Positions 43,005-55,315 of a stretch of DNA of 64,000 nt are shown here, piece by piece. The stretch is taken from positions 30,858,684 to 30,922,683 of the forward strand of contig CP141128.1 of assembly GCA_035236585.1 (NCBI GenBank), written 5' to 3'. The stretch is from Warburgia ugandensis (Eukaryota > Streptophyta > Magnoliopsida > Canellales > Canellaceae). Made by a program: the position numbers and the translations under genes. The notes beneath the pieces are model-generated. The model was not told where the DNA came from, did not search any database, and saw only the letters and a list, made by a program, of their open reading frames with translations. Position 1 is the first letter of the stretch, and each line of letters starts with the position of its first letter.

Positions 43005-46000
43005 TATGACGACTCGGGTTTTTGTACCACGTTTTGTAATGTATTTTGAAAGGCAAGGCCCTTAAGAGTGTAAATTTTTTTCACAAAACAAAGGAGCGGA
43101 AATTCTTTTCTTTAGAACTTGTTTTGAAAACCCAAGTCACCACTTCGTACATAACATAAGTACAATTTGTGTACAAAATAAAATTCCATTGAAGGAATAT
43201 ACTTTTGTTAAACTCCACGATCCATCCAGTGGTTCACAGTACAGCCAAATCTAGTACAATACTTGTCCAAATTACATAATCCAAAACTCAAGCTCACCAT
43301 ACAATAAAACTCTTAACAAAGAAAAATACATGTCTTCAAGGGTATACCTTGAAGATTATTCTCTTCAAGTCTTCTATAGTCTTCAACTCCTAACTCTCCT
43401 TCCCTGCATTTGAGATATTGCAACAAGTACAATATCTCAGCAAGCAATGCTTGGTAGGGAATTCAAGAAACATAATAATTGACAAGGTAATTCCAATACC
43501 TCATAATCTCATTATCCTTAAACATACTCTTTACTTTGTAAGTTATGTATATCTATATACATACATACCCTTCATGTGTAAACCAATTAAATTTGTGAAA
43601 GTAGTCAAATATCATTCCCAACTAAGCCGATCAATTCTCTTCATTTTGAGAATTGAGTATTATAGCTAATCTTATACTGGGAATTTTCCTTCTTCGGAAA
43701 TATTGGTAATATACAATTACCTAGCATTTCATTATGCTATAACATAAGGCATTTCACTATGCCTATTCTCATATGCATCATACTGCAAAATAATCAGAAA
43801 GGTTGCTATGCTGCAGTCTGATCTGTACTAGCACGCTCGGATAACTGCCCTGTTCACCACTGATACCAGGGTGGAAAATATTATGTCACTGCTCGTATGG
43901 GGGGGCAAGACTTTCACAGTGGTGGCCTTCTCATAATTGCTACCACCCGACTTTTAGCCTCTCTTAGGGCAAGGTATCATCACATCATCAAATTTCAAGG
44001 AGCAGGTGGCCAAACCCTCATAACTCCTCTAGCAATAGCATTCCCTTAGGCTTATGCCTATTAAAACAAACTCACAAGACTCCAAGCTTGTATGTAAAAT
44101 AGATTTCATATATATCAGACCAGATGTCTGTTTACTTAGGGCTGAAATATTTCCTAGTTCCCTATTCGCTTATAGTTTAGTCCTTAACCATCTTATATGT
44201 GTTTGGTTGGATCATAAGGTTTTCAAGAGATTTAATACAACTATTATCATTACTCTTGTCAACATAAGATCATGAGTACAATCATGTATGCATTCATCAA
44301 ATCCTCCTACCTTTAAGGATTGATCTCTTTTCCCCAATCTTCCGTGATCCTGACTGATGTATGTAATCTGTACATCCATACATATTGTCAATATATAAAT
44401 TATGAACAATCCTATTGATCACTAGATCTGATGTTTAGAATGATCTTTAGATCATTTATATCAAAGTATTTTTCTATCTCTAAGTCTTTGTATGTCCATC
44501 TCCTTGATCTTGATCTTTCATAGATCCATTGATTGACAATCTACACATGTTGATAAAGATCAAGGTCCTAGATCTTCTATCATCTAGTTCATCTTTGATC
44601 TAAGTTCAGTTATTGGATCATCCCTATGGAGGATGATCTTGGTTTTCTTCCTTGAATCATCTTTGATCAAGGGTTTGGATTATCTAATATAATGAACTAT
44701 AACAAGTATACTAATAAACATGCATACTAAGTACAATATAGTGTTCTTATTCTTAGTGTTCTTGATCATCTAAGATCTAATGGATCTTATTTGATCATCC
44801 TTATCTTACTTACTGTTTTTATTAGGGTTAGGTAATTTACTAACCTTTTATGCTCTTATTATTATTATTATTCAACCAATGAATGTGCTGGTTGAAGGCA
44901 GCTTATTCAAGGCTAAATCTAGACTGCTTCTCTTATTTTGAATTGGCTAAGGCTTCCTAGCTGAATGGGTGAACACAAAGTGGTTACTTCAATCCTCATG
45001 TAAGGAGGTGTTTATACCTCACAAACGTCAACGAAAGGTAGGGGAAGAGCGAGGCTCTATTAGATAACCCCCTTAACCACTATGTTCATCATTCACTAGA
45101 ATGACCATAGCTCAACCTTTCATAAGGTTCCTATAAGCATGTTTACCCTAAGTACTCTTTCTAAAGGATTTTAATTAAGTCCATAAATATTTATAATGTC
45201 ATTCATTGGGTTTACTATTCTTTTCCTAATTTGGGCCAAGGACTTGATAATCCTTATATTGTCCTACTAACTATTGCCCTTGCTAATTAAGTCCAAAGTA
45301 CTCCATTCTTAACTGTGTAATGAAACTCTACTTTCTTATTAGAATACATTTTTGATGTTTTATGCTCTTTATCACATAACAAGTAAATCTACTTATGATC
45401 CAACCATTTGATCTTAGATCTTTTCCTTTGATTAAGGATTTTAGTTATATTTAGGGAATTTTCTTTATTAAGGTCAAAAGATCATATTGATCTATTTTTT
45501 GTCATAATCCATCCATGATTTCCTTGGATTTGATCATATCAACATTCATTCTATCCATCCCAAGGATCTGGTCACACTTGATCTCATTGATCAAGTAGGT
45601 CCCTTTGTATTTTTAGGATTTTTCTACCATAATGGGCAGATCCCTTAATATATCTCATATATATCCAATTAAACCATAGATCTCACTTTATTTCAATAGT
45701 ATATCATTATTAAAACATATTTTCAAGATCTGATCATCTCAGATCTTGAAGATCTAGGTAATTGGAAACTTGTTTCTTTAATACAGAAAGTTTTTACTGA
45801 ATAGTATGTCCATTTTATCATTTCATCAGAAAATAGAGGTTTCAAGCTTTCTATAGCTTCTTTTCGATCTCAATTTGGAGTTCAGATGACTCTGGAATTA
45901 GATCTGGAAGTTCATAGTCCTTCCCAATGCCTGGATTTGATCTGGACCCAAGGAACTGACGGCCCAGATCTTTCGTGCAGAAAACCAAGCCGGGCGGATG

Positions 46001-47521
46001 CGTTCGGTTTGTCGGGTGCGTCTGCTAGGATGAATGGAGGAAGCACCCTTGTGGGGCATCCACAGACGCAGACGGGATGAGCAGATTGCTTGTCGTCCGC
46101 GCCCCAGTAAATGGGGCTATCGCCTGGTGCGTCCGCTCGTGGGTTTGACGGACGCACTATTGTTTCACTTGGGACAATGCCCCAGCGCAATGCACGTGCC
46201 ATTTCCAACAGTGCATCACATGTGCGTCTTGGGCGCCGTTAGATCCAGAGATCGGACCTTCCATTCTGGACCGTCCAATTAATCCTCTCTCAATTGAGGG
46301 CCCAAAATGTCTTTGATCATTGAGAAAATTCTATCCAAGGGGTTTTGGACCCTTCTGGATCGATTGGTATAGTCAGAATTTTCATCTGAGCACTCTATCA
46401 TCTAGAATTAAGGGTTCTGGTGTTTACTTTATTTTTACCTTTTTATTACCAAAATAAATTTTAGTAACCTAAAAATTACATAAAACAGTATTAAACATCT
46501 ATGGAAAGTATTTCCACCTACATGATTGGAGAAAAAACCTCGGTTATATGCCCAATTTAGAAAGAATACCTTGTTGATGAAGATATGGCCTAAGATCCAC
46601 CTTTCTTGCAAATTTTCGTTGTTTGAACCGTTGGATCTTGAAATTTCTTTGGGGGTTTTGTAGAATAGATATGTTGGAAAGTTTTGGACGGTAAAATTGA
46701 TCAAATTAGATCTGGAACAGAGTGCCTAATTGATTTTAGGTCTCTTGTTCCAATCTAAAAAGAAAAACAAATTGAAAAGAGAGATATCTCTTGGAAATTT
46801 TGGATTTTTGGGGAGTGATCTAGGTCTAATTTTTCAAGGAGAGTGAATAAAATTTTGTGAGGATTTTATGAGCATTTTTGGAGGATTTTTGGGGTTGTAT
46901 TTATAGGAATTTTGGGTCTTTTTTCATGATTATAGTATTTTATTTTTTATTATTAAATGGCATGAAAGTCTCCCATGCTCCATTTTTTCTTCCCCATGCC
47001 CCATTTTTCTTCGCCAAGACCAGCTGATGTTTGTTGACCCATGACTTCATGTGGGCTACTGATAAGATTGGTTTTTGGGTCCTTTGTGGGCCCCATGTGG
47101 GCCCATGGTGTAAAAAGACCGTTTTGCCATTTATGCATAAAATTTTGGGTTTTATTCCCATGATCTTGGATTTGAGTGTACTTAGTGGAATTGGATTCGT
47201 ATTTCTCATTAAATTCTAAATTTTGATGTCTCATATTTTGATTTTTGGGAGATTTTGATTTTTGGGTAAAATTACTATTTTACCCCTTTTGTCCAAGAAA
47301 TGAAGAAACTTAAGGATTTCTCATCCGAATTGAGAATTTGTCGTGCTTATAGTCATTTTGAAGGGTTTGCTAAGTTTAATTTCAATTTTACATGTCTTTA
47401 TGATTTGATTATACTTTTATAAAAGGTATATTCTAAATAACCCTAATATTTCAGCCCAAAATATTTGAAACTCAAACTTTATTGATTTTCTCAATCAATT
47501 ACAAAAATATGGGTTATTACA
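43005..47521 (-). repeat. 5' LTR of element B
   Basis: 4,517 bases, 200 shorter than the 3' LTR chiefly because about 240 bases (equivalent to 36,033-36,275) are missing at a shared ACTT near 45,391. Terminal bases next to the PBS read ATA instead of ACA. GC-rich cassette at about 45,940-46,290. Confidence 0.93.
46898..46905 (-). promoter_or_regulatory. LTR TATA box, 5' LTR of B
   Basis: TATAAATA on the minus strand, same position as in A, C and the 3' LTR. As the 5' LTR copy, it would be the promoter of B. Confidence 0.65.
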
Positions 47522-47526
47522 GGTAA
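47522..47526. repeat. TSD of element B, right copy
   Basis: GGTAA; one mismatch to GCTAA at 33,642-33,646. Confidence 0.6.
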
Positions 47527-47803
47527 TAAGCATTTCATCTATTCTTATTAGCTTGTCAAAGTTATTGAAGCCTAATAGACGAGAATTCTTTGAGATAAAT
47601 TTAGGAATGACCACTTTTCAAAATTTATGATAAATTTACTATAAATACTCACAAGGCTTAACTCATCCACTAGGGGTAGCCTAGGGTTTTAAGGGTTTTT
47701 TCCATAGTCTAAATGCAATCATAGTACCCACAAAAATGGTAATCTTTCAATAAAATTACTTTTGCATGCTTTGCTTATGACTTACAAAATGTTAGTTGGG
47801 GCG
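47527..47803 (+). other. Post-pol region of Athila element 2, part 2
   Basis: Continues the sequence broken by B; CTCACAAGGCTTAACTCATC and GGGTAGCCTAGGGTTTTA match element 4 near 61,950-61,990 on the opposite strand. Ends in the purine-rich GTTAGTTGGGGCG, the probable polypurine tract. Confidence 0.65.
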
Positions 47804-49421
47804 TGTGTTGAGTGCTCAAAATGGTGCTAAAAAATCCTATTTTTATTGTTTTAGTGCTTTAGATTGTTCATTGTTGCACTTATATGATGGATTAACACTA
47901 AAACAATAATTCAGTATAGTGCAAGATTAGATTGCTATCCAAAGTTAAGTATGTTTGACACCATTTGTAAAATAATATTAATAAAGATTTTTCTTTGTTT
48001 TGTGGGTTGTATGTTAAGATCTAAATGGAGAGATCAAACTAATCAACATTTTATCTCATCAATCAAGCTTCAATATAAATGGATAACTCATATTGATGTA
48101 GGATGAGATTTTGGTGAAATAGGTCAATTAAAGAAGCAATAGCCCAAGTTATTGAGGATCATCCCATGTATTTCACCACCAAGCTCATGCAAGCCTAAAT
48201 TACTTACACTATTGTAGGTCACACAAGGTCCCATTCATTCCTTTATTCTTACACACATCAAGGGCCCACAAGGCTAGTAATGTATAAAATAGAAGAATGT
48301 ATAACATAGGGATGATAAGGGAGTGTATGAGATATCATGTGATGATGAGGGATTTCACATGATGGTTTCCTAAAGTGAAGATCAATTAAGAAAAGCTAAT
48401 TGAAATGGATAGAGGGATGAAGGGTGGAGATCTTAACAATGAGAGCTCTTATGTTGTAGCCATGTGTCATAAGGAGAGTTGTGAGTTAAAAGCAAGATAA
48501 TTGCTTGAACTCCTGTAAATAAGGAGCTACTAATGCTATGAGAGAAAGCACTTAGAACCATTCTACTTTCATTAATGGATGGTGTGATTTGAGGAGAGAG
48601 GCAATGGTAGGTGAATGGAGGCCTCAAGTTGATAGGGAATAGCTGCTAACATTAGTTACTCCTCACTCTTTATAAGAGGAAGAGGCTTAGACATCCAAAG
48701 TGTAGAGAGGGAGAGGGGACCAAGGTATGGATTAGTTGATGAGAGGAACAAGGAGAAGAGAAATTATATATATATATATATATATATGCTCTCTCTTTGA
48801 TCTTCTAGGTAGTAATCCATTATTTTTAAAGATTTCTCGGTATAATTTCTTATAATCTATCCCCAGTAAGAGCTTGAGGTGAAGGAAAGAAGTGTTCATT
48901 GAAAGTCTCTCTCTTTCTCTCTTTCTGTCTTTCTCTCTTTCTATCTGCCATCCTTTAATTTGCTTTGAAATTCCATACAAGGATTACTTACAGTTTGCTC
49001 CATCCACTGCTATTGTCATTGTAACTTTCAAATGCTATGAATGGTAGTGAGCCAGAGGTGAAATTTGGAAAAGGATTTTCTAGCTTCCCTTTGAAGGATT
49101 CTCATTGGGAGAGAGCAAGAAAGCACGATGAGATCCAAATTTCCCCCTATTTCATTGATGCTATCTCTATAGGTGTGCAGTAAAAGGGCATTGGATGTCT
49201 CTCTTATGTGCATTTTTTTTGGTATTGATCAACAATCTAAGCCATGGATAATGCTCTCATCTAACCTAGGAAGAAGTGGGGTGAATTTTTCCCGAGGAGG
49301 AGCAAAGTAGAACAAGATACCTTCTCCTCTATCTCCTTTCATCATTATTCTCTACATGAGAAGGATGGCTATTGATTTCTCAATTTTACTCATTTTTTAA
49401 TGATTTTTAGATGATGTAAAC
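47804..49421 (+). repeat. 3' LTR of Athila element 2 (truncated)
   Basis: Starts TGTGTTGAGTGCTCAAAATGG right after the polypurine tract. No coding content. A TATA-like CTTTATAAGAGG lies near 48,670. The end is not seen because the G unit begins at 49,422. Confidence 0.55.
48763..48787. repeat. (AT)n microsatellite
   Basis: About 12 AT units followed by GCTCTCTC. Confidence 0.95.
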
Positions 49422-52400
49422 TATCACACCCATGTCCTAAAGAGTAGATTAAAATGTGAATTGGCACGTTAATCTTCACAAATATGGTGAAACAAGACAA
49501 ACGTGGGAATTTTATGAAAATTCAAGTAATTAAAAAGTAAAAATCTAAAACATTGAAAAATTCACTATGAAAGGTCGTTCATTAGATTGTGCTTCATGAG
49601 AACTTTCAAATGACACTATGAGTGCAAGAAACAAACATCGGGGCCCAAAGATCAAAGAGTTTATAATTGATGAGAAGGGGGTCCAAATTGATAATGGCAC
49701 CCCCTCTAGCTAGCTTAACTAGGTGAGTCACGTGGAAATAGCTCGACACGCAGGAGTTGAACTCGCCACATGGAGCTCTGTTTTCATGCGCCAGTAGTTT
49801 GAAGAAATAGGGAAAAACCCATGCTTGATAGTTTTCCCTGGGATATCTCCCTTCTTCCCAATTGACAATCAAGCACTAGAATTCCTCCTCCAATAAAAGG
49901 AAACCAGTAATGACTTTGCCCTCTCACCTCATAGTTGTTCTCCCATCTTCATTCAGGTTTCTCCTCCCATGAGAATTTTCGGCGATGAAGAAGGGTGGAT
50001 GTCCCCCTAAAAAACTAAAAAACCCTATCATCGAGCTAGGAAGAAGATTGGACAGTAGGTAAGTCCTCTCTTCCACTTTCCACTTTCCTCTTTCATTCAT
50101 TTCTCTTGTTTCAATTCCCTATTTGTATCTGTTTTTCAACAAACTAAGACGGTGAAAAACCCGTCAAACTCAGTGAGCGTAGTGGAGAGAACAGTGTTGG
50201 ATAGAAAATCCAAACCTTTCATATTGTTCGTTGAGTGATCTTGAGTTTCACGAAGATTCGTTAAACTTGAATAGGCAAAAAACAGTAACACAATGATTTT
50301 TGAAACCATTGAAAAAAATCTGGCAAACAGAATGGTTGTTTAGTAGAAGTTGAAGAGGAAAACATTGAAAAGTAATATTCATCAAATTTTGAACATTCCC
50401 ATGAAAAATCACGCAAAAATGAGGTGGTCTGTGTCACTGACAATGACTAGAATCCTGTCACTTTCTCCAGCAATGGCGACATTTTTCGACGACCCTTAAG
50501 AAAATGTGAAAAATGAAAATTTTTATGATTTGGGCAAAGCACACTAGATCTCTTCATCTACGAAGACAGATCGTCGATCAGGAATCAATTTGTCCATGAA
50601 ATTGTGATCGAAAACTCGTTAGTGCATAGGAAAAAACTAAGATCTTAGCATTCGACCATTAAAAATATGATCCAAAGGTAGATCTGGGTCAAATGTAACT
50701 CCAATTACCCATCAGTAAGGAATTATGACTAAATGACGAACCAATTATAGACAAATTGATGGGAGATCCTATCTAATTGTCCAATACTTAATCAGTGATG
50801 ATTGAAGGTCAAGAAAGGAGATCAAACCATGAATTATGGTTAAAAGCATTGAATTGTGGAATAACCTACCTAAAATGTTGGAAATTGAGACTTCTAGAGT
50901 TATGCACTTGATCTAGACAGTCGATTTAAGACCAATGGTGCTGATTTAATTAGATAACGACTAATTGATGTACAAATTGTCTATCTATGACATTATGAGT
51001 ATAGAGCTAGAAGTGATTATAGCAAATTGCATGGAATTCTGAAATTTATTTACAACTTATATTCATCGCAGAGGTTTGAGTGCAGTTTGAATGACGTTGG
51101 TAGTTGAATTTTGAGTTGTACCTTGAGAGCAGGTAAGGATCCTAAACCTTTCTTTGTCCTTAAATTCTTCTTGAGCTGTTCACTTGAAATTAGCACAATG
51201 GATGTTTATAATAAATAGATTATCATATTAGATGAATGGATGATATGAATTTTAAGTACTTATTGAAATTGTGCTATGATATCCTCATTTGCTATGCTCA
51301 ATTGTTATGATGATATAAATTGTGATAGAATGGTCAATCCCAAGATAGTAAGCCCTGAGGGCCACCTAATAAGCTATGATGATGCCTTCCAAGATGGTAA
51401 ACCTTGAGGGAAAGGGCTACTTAGTTGCTTGCGACTATGGTGAAGCCACCCAAGACAACAAACCCTGAGGAACGAATTGTCAGTTATTGAGCCTCCCAAG
51501 ATGGTAAACCCTGAGGGAAAGGGCTGCCTGGTTCTTTGGAATCACGGTGGAGCCACCTAAGATGGTAAACCCTAAGGGATGAGTTGTCAGGTATTGAGCC
51601 ACCCAAGATGGTAAATCCTAAGGGAAAGGGCTGACTGATCTTTTGGGATCACAGTGGAGCCGCCCAAAATGGTAAACCCTGAGGGATGAGCTAGCAGACT
51701 TGAGTTTCCCAAGATGGTAAACCCTGAGGGTAAAGGCTGCCTAGTTGATTGCAATTATGGTGGAGCCACCCATGATGGTAAACCTTGAGGGAACCTAACT
51801 TTGCAGTTGCCCAAGATGGTAAACCCTGAGGGTGTGGCTGCCTTGTTTATGATACTCATAGTAGGCCGCCCAAGATGGTAAACCTTGAGGGAGATGACTA
51901 CTAGATCATGGTGATAATGTCATGCTTGTTTACTACTACTGAGGAAACCATTAAATGAATATGCAGCTTTGTTGAATGTTATGCTTATGGTTTGCATTTT
52001 AATTTAGAAAGAAGTTCATAACTTAGTTACTCATCTATTGAAATAGAAGTGAATGTCCTATGGTTGGACATGAATGGGGAATTGATATTGTATGGGTTTG
52101 TTTGCATGCTATGGCTATTGCTTCATATCTGAATTTGGAATAAATGTAATTCTGTTCTAATACCCATATGTTATACTTGATAATACATGCTAGCTACTTT
52201 GTACATGATCAGTTAAAATGGAAATGAATGCTCCATGGTTGGGTTTGAATGTGCATTTGAGCGTAGCTCAACAAGAATAGTAGGATATGCATGGGTTTAG
52301 TTTTCTTTTCCCTTATTGGGCTTCACAACTCACCTTATTATTTTGCAGGTACCAGTCAAGTGGATTAGGGGAATGTTGTTGATTGAACCCTAACTGAAGA

Positions 52401-52889
52401 TGAAATTTTTTGTATTGTATATGTATGTTGACACTGAGTATGAGCTACATCTTATTATTTGACAACTAGCCTTATGCATTCTATGTGTCTTATGTTGATG
52501 GGGCATGTATGGGATTTATTAACACTCTAAGCTAGCAAGTAGATTTTAGTGATGTTTTATGATTATTTGTATGGAGATTGAGTCTCCTTTAAGGGCTTTA
52601 TAATTGTTATATTGTCTATCAGGTAACTCGCATTGCATGCGTTAAATGCATAAGTTCGAAAGATAGGGGAGACTCTGCCAAAATTCTGGTAGATTTTGGT
52701 AGTTAAAGAGAAGAAGATTTATTCGTTAAATGCATAAGTGCATAGGACGAGCATTTAGCTCTCTCAATACTTCCGTTGTGATATATATTATGAAAAAAAA
52801 GAAAGAGTGAAGGCCATGTAGGCCTTTCTCAGCCCAATCACTATGCTTGACTATGTTAATTCATGACCTCGAAGATTGGGGGTGCAACA
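49422..52889 (+). mobile_element. Probable solo LTR G
   Basis: About 3.5 kb without coding content. It starts TATCACACCCATGTCC, like a decayed TGTCACACCCC LTR start, and ends GATTGGGGGTGCAACA, like a decayed LTR end. Its right edge is firm: Athila element 3 sequence homologous to 63,880-64,000 begins within about 10 bases. GGGGAGACTCTGCC near 52,660 is a block I associate with gypsy LTRs. No TSD was found and the flanks belong to different elements, so a later rearrangement is likely. Holds the alternating minisatellite. Confidence 0.5.
51339..51912 (+). repeat. Alternating two-unit minisatellite in G
   Basis: Eleven units each beginning with a variant of CCCAAGATGGTAAACCCTGA. Start-to-start spacing is 49, 61, 46, 61, 46, 61, 45, 61, 41 and 59 bases. 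Long units continue AAAGGGCTGCCT...GTGGAGCCA; short units continue ATGAGTTGTCAGGTATTGAG. The true repeat is therefore a pair of about 107 bases, five times over. Confidence 0.95.
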
Positions 52890-52900
52890 TCCATACCCTA

Positions 52901-53380
52901 GAGTTGTATGACATATGATCAATACGTCAATAGACTCATCATCTTCCTATTCTTCAAATAAAGGTAAGGTTTTAGATGGATTTGGATTATGATCTAAAGT
53001 TTGATCAAATAAGGTTTGTAGGTCTCAATTGTGTACTTCTTCTACATTGCAAGACTCAATTTGTATTTTAGGCTCAATAAGGGTTTCTACTCAGTCTTGC
53101 CATTGAGAAGTGTGCATTAAAGGCTCAGTGTCTAAATATTCAAGCTCTTCATTGATGGATGTCTCTACATCATGATCATAAAATGGATTTGGACATGACT
53201 CAAGTGGATATAAGTCGAAGCTTTGCAAGGATGGTTGTGGAATTTTAGCCTCAGAATGATCATAAGATATGTCCATCGCAATATGGATAATAATGGGTAG
53301 GGATGGTGAATAAGCATGTGTCTTAGAATGATAATACGAAATTTCCATCCTATGATCTTCCATTTCCATTATTTGTTTCA
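52901..53380 (-). pseudogene. Linker region, element 3
   Basis: Matches 15,840-16,120 and 63,880-64,000 by eye (ACTCATCATCTTCC..., GAGAAGTGTGCATTAAAGGC). A frame of 96 codons is open at 53,091-53,381, rich in His, Ser and Pro, with no recognised domain. Belongs to the same family-specific segment as 15,434-15,820. Confidence 0.5.
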
Positions 53381-54174
53381 TTTCTTTAGTTCTTATAAAT
53401 TCAATAATTTTTTGTCAATATTTTCCCATATTGGTTTCACTTTCTCTTCCCATTTATACTTTTCTGCCATAAATTTAATGTAGTAAAATCTAAATAGTTC
53501 AGTCTCTTCACTAAAGTGGATCTCCTCTAAAGATTGTTTCTCAGGAAATGACTCATATGGCTGGTTTGCCATGGTATTGGGGTACTGAAACAAGGTTGAG
53601 TAGGTTGAACCCATGATGGTTGGCCCTAATATTCTAGATAGTTCTGATGGGGTTGAGCAGCGTGCGACAATGATGGTTCTTCCTAATAATTCTAAGACCT
53701 TGGATGGTCATGATGCTTAGCCCATCAATCATAGTCAGTCTCAAGATAATAATTGCTAGGGTGTGTGAATGTAGTAGGTGCATCCATTGGCTCATGACGA
53801 TATCTGTTGTAAATGGAGTTTGATGACCATGAAGTGTGAGGATACATATGGTTAGAATAGGTACAAGAATTCTCATACTAAGGTGGTTGATATGGCCTAG
53901 TATAATAATTTTTATACTAAGGTTGTTAATATGACTCGATATAGGAATTATCATACTAGGATTGATATGCCTCAATATCTTGCTGAGAAGTAATTAACCT
54001 ATTCATTAGAATTTCCATACTATCCAACCCACTATCAATTACATTAGACATAGTAGGAGTATACCTTACCTCTATCTCATATATATCAAGTAATGGATTA
54101 GGAGTGAAATAGTATGAAAGTAGTAGTTTTCGATCCCTTGTTTGGTAGGCCAGTGCACTCAACTTACCATACAA
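53381..54174 (-). pseudogene. Tyr/Gln/Pro-rich coding remnant, element 3
   Basis: Unrecognised protein remnant in the gag position. It starts near 54,174 with QTRDRKLLLSYYF and TMSNVIDSGLDSMEILMNRL; another frame then gives a Tyr-rich, imperfectly repeated stretch (YKNYYTRPYQPP, YENSCTYSN) built on three repeats of about 40-48 bases at 53,868-53,970. Next come SWVQPTQPCFSTPIPWQTS and FAEKYKW-like remnants. The composition resembles the Tyr/Pro/Gln-rich C-terminal part of Athila-type Gag, but the capsid core is not seen. Frameshifts and stops are frequent. Confidence 0.45.
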
Positions 54175-55297
54175 TGAAACAAATTGTTGTATGCAACGAA
54201 TGAATTTTCTTTTTTTCTTTTTTATGTGAAACTAATAAGAAGTCTTAACTATAAAAGGTAACCTAAATCTAATGACTTCTAACTCGATATATCTTGTTGG
54301 TCTTTGCTAATCTATGAGGTTGTAGCTTTTACCCTAAAGCTAGACTTTTCCTCCTTTAATCTAGACTTGACTATTGCTTACCAATTAGGTCATGCCTATA
54401 GTGGTTAATACAATTCTCATGGAAGGAGGTGTTTAGACATCAATGATTGTTAATAAAAGTACATGGAAAAATTACTTGGATTTTGGATATCCCCTATAAC
54501 CACAAAGTTTAAGAAACACTGGGGTGACAATCAATCACCTCTTTCAAAATGGGTCCTATGAGCTCAGAACCCTTGGTCACTTGCTGCTTGATTTTAAGTA
54601 AAGATTAACAGCTGAGATCAATCATACAAGGAATTGATTTGATTTCCTATGTGGGCTAAGGATTTGGTGATGAAATTCAATCATTATCTTGTGAGGGTTC
54701 CTGTGGGGCCCCAACTAACATTAAGTTTCATCCAACAAAAAGAAATAAACATGCAATAAAATATAAGAAAACAAACTAATGCAACCTATATGCTATCCAA
54801 CCAGTGCTCTCTAATACAACAACTATAAATAAAGATGCAATAATTAAGATGAAGGATCATAAAACTATAAAAATTATTCTACCAACCAAATGCAAATTAT
54901 ACTAAATGTATCATAGAAAAGTAAAAGAGAGTGAGGGAAACTTACAGTGGTTTTTTTTTTTTTATATATGAAGATCAAGTGTGAGCCTCCTTACCCATCA
55001 CTTGCCCTATATTAATGCAACTTTTTAAAAATTGAAATTGAAATTGGAAGTAACAATGGGCCTCACTACAAGTTTCACTCAAAAAGTAAGAATCCTAGTC
55101 CAAAAAAATAAATAACACTATGTGATGAAGCCAATCCTTTTCCAAATTCCCCTTGAACAAAACAAGTAAGATGAACTAATTTAGTAGGAATTAGCTAGAT
55201 AGGAATATGTAATGAAAAATCCAAATCTAACTAGACCTAAAACTACAACTAAAGATAAACAATTTAAATAGACATCCAACCATGAATCCATTGCAAT
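54175..55297 (-). other. Leader of Athila element 3
   Basis: Non-coding. At 54,385-54,690 it contains the module also found in chromovirus LTRs (TGGTTAATACAATTCTCATG, GGAGGTGTTTAGACATC, CCCCTATAACCACAAAG, GGGTCCTATGAGC). A run of T lies near 54,953-54,963. Confidence 0.65.
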
Positions 55298-55315
55298 TCC
55301 CCAACAACTGCTCCA
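55298..55315 (-). promoter_or_regulatory. Primer-binding site of Athila element 3
   Basis: TGGAGCAGTTGTTGGGGA on the minus strand, a decayed version of the Asp-type TGGCGCCGTTGCCGGGGA, six bases after the LTR end. Confidence 0.75.

Larger units (their letters stand above)
33647..47521 (-). mobile_element. Chromovirus-type LTR retrotransposon B (near complete)
   Basis: 13.9 kb Ty3/gypsy chromovirus (Tekay/Del-like) in reverse orientation. Order on the minus strand: 5' LTR (47,521-43,005), tRNA-iMet-type PBS, gag, protease, RT, RNase H, integrase, chromodomain, polypurine tract, 3' LTR (38,363-33,647). The internal region is 4.64 kb, about the size of one LTR. The LTRs look about 90 percent alike by eye. 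TSDs agree at four of five bases. Stops and frameshifts break every domain, so it is inactive. It sits in the post-pol region of Athila element 2. Confidence 0.95.

Noticed and set aside
51339-51912. CRISPR-like array
   Set aside because: Units are tandem with related spacers of two alternating kinds, in a plant LTR; a minisatellite, not a CRISPR.
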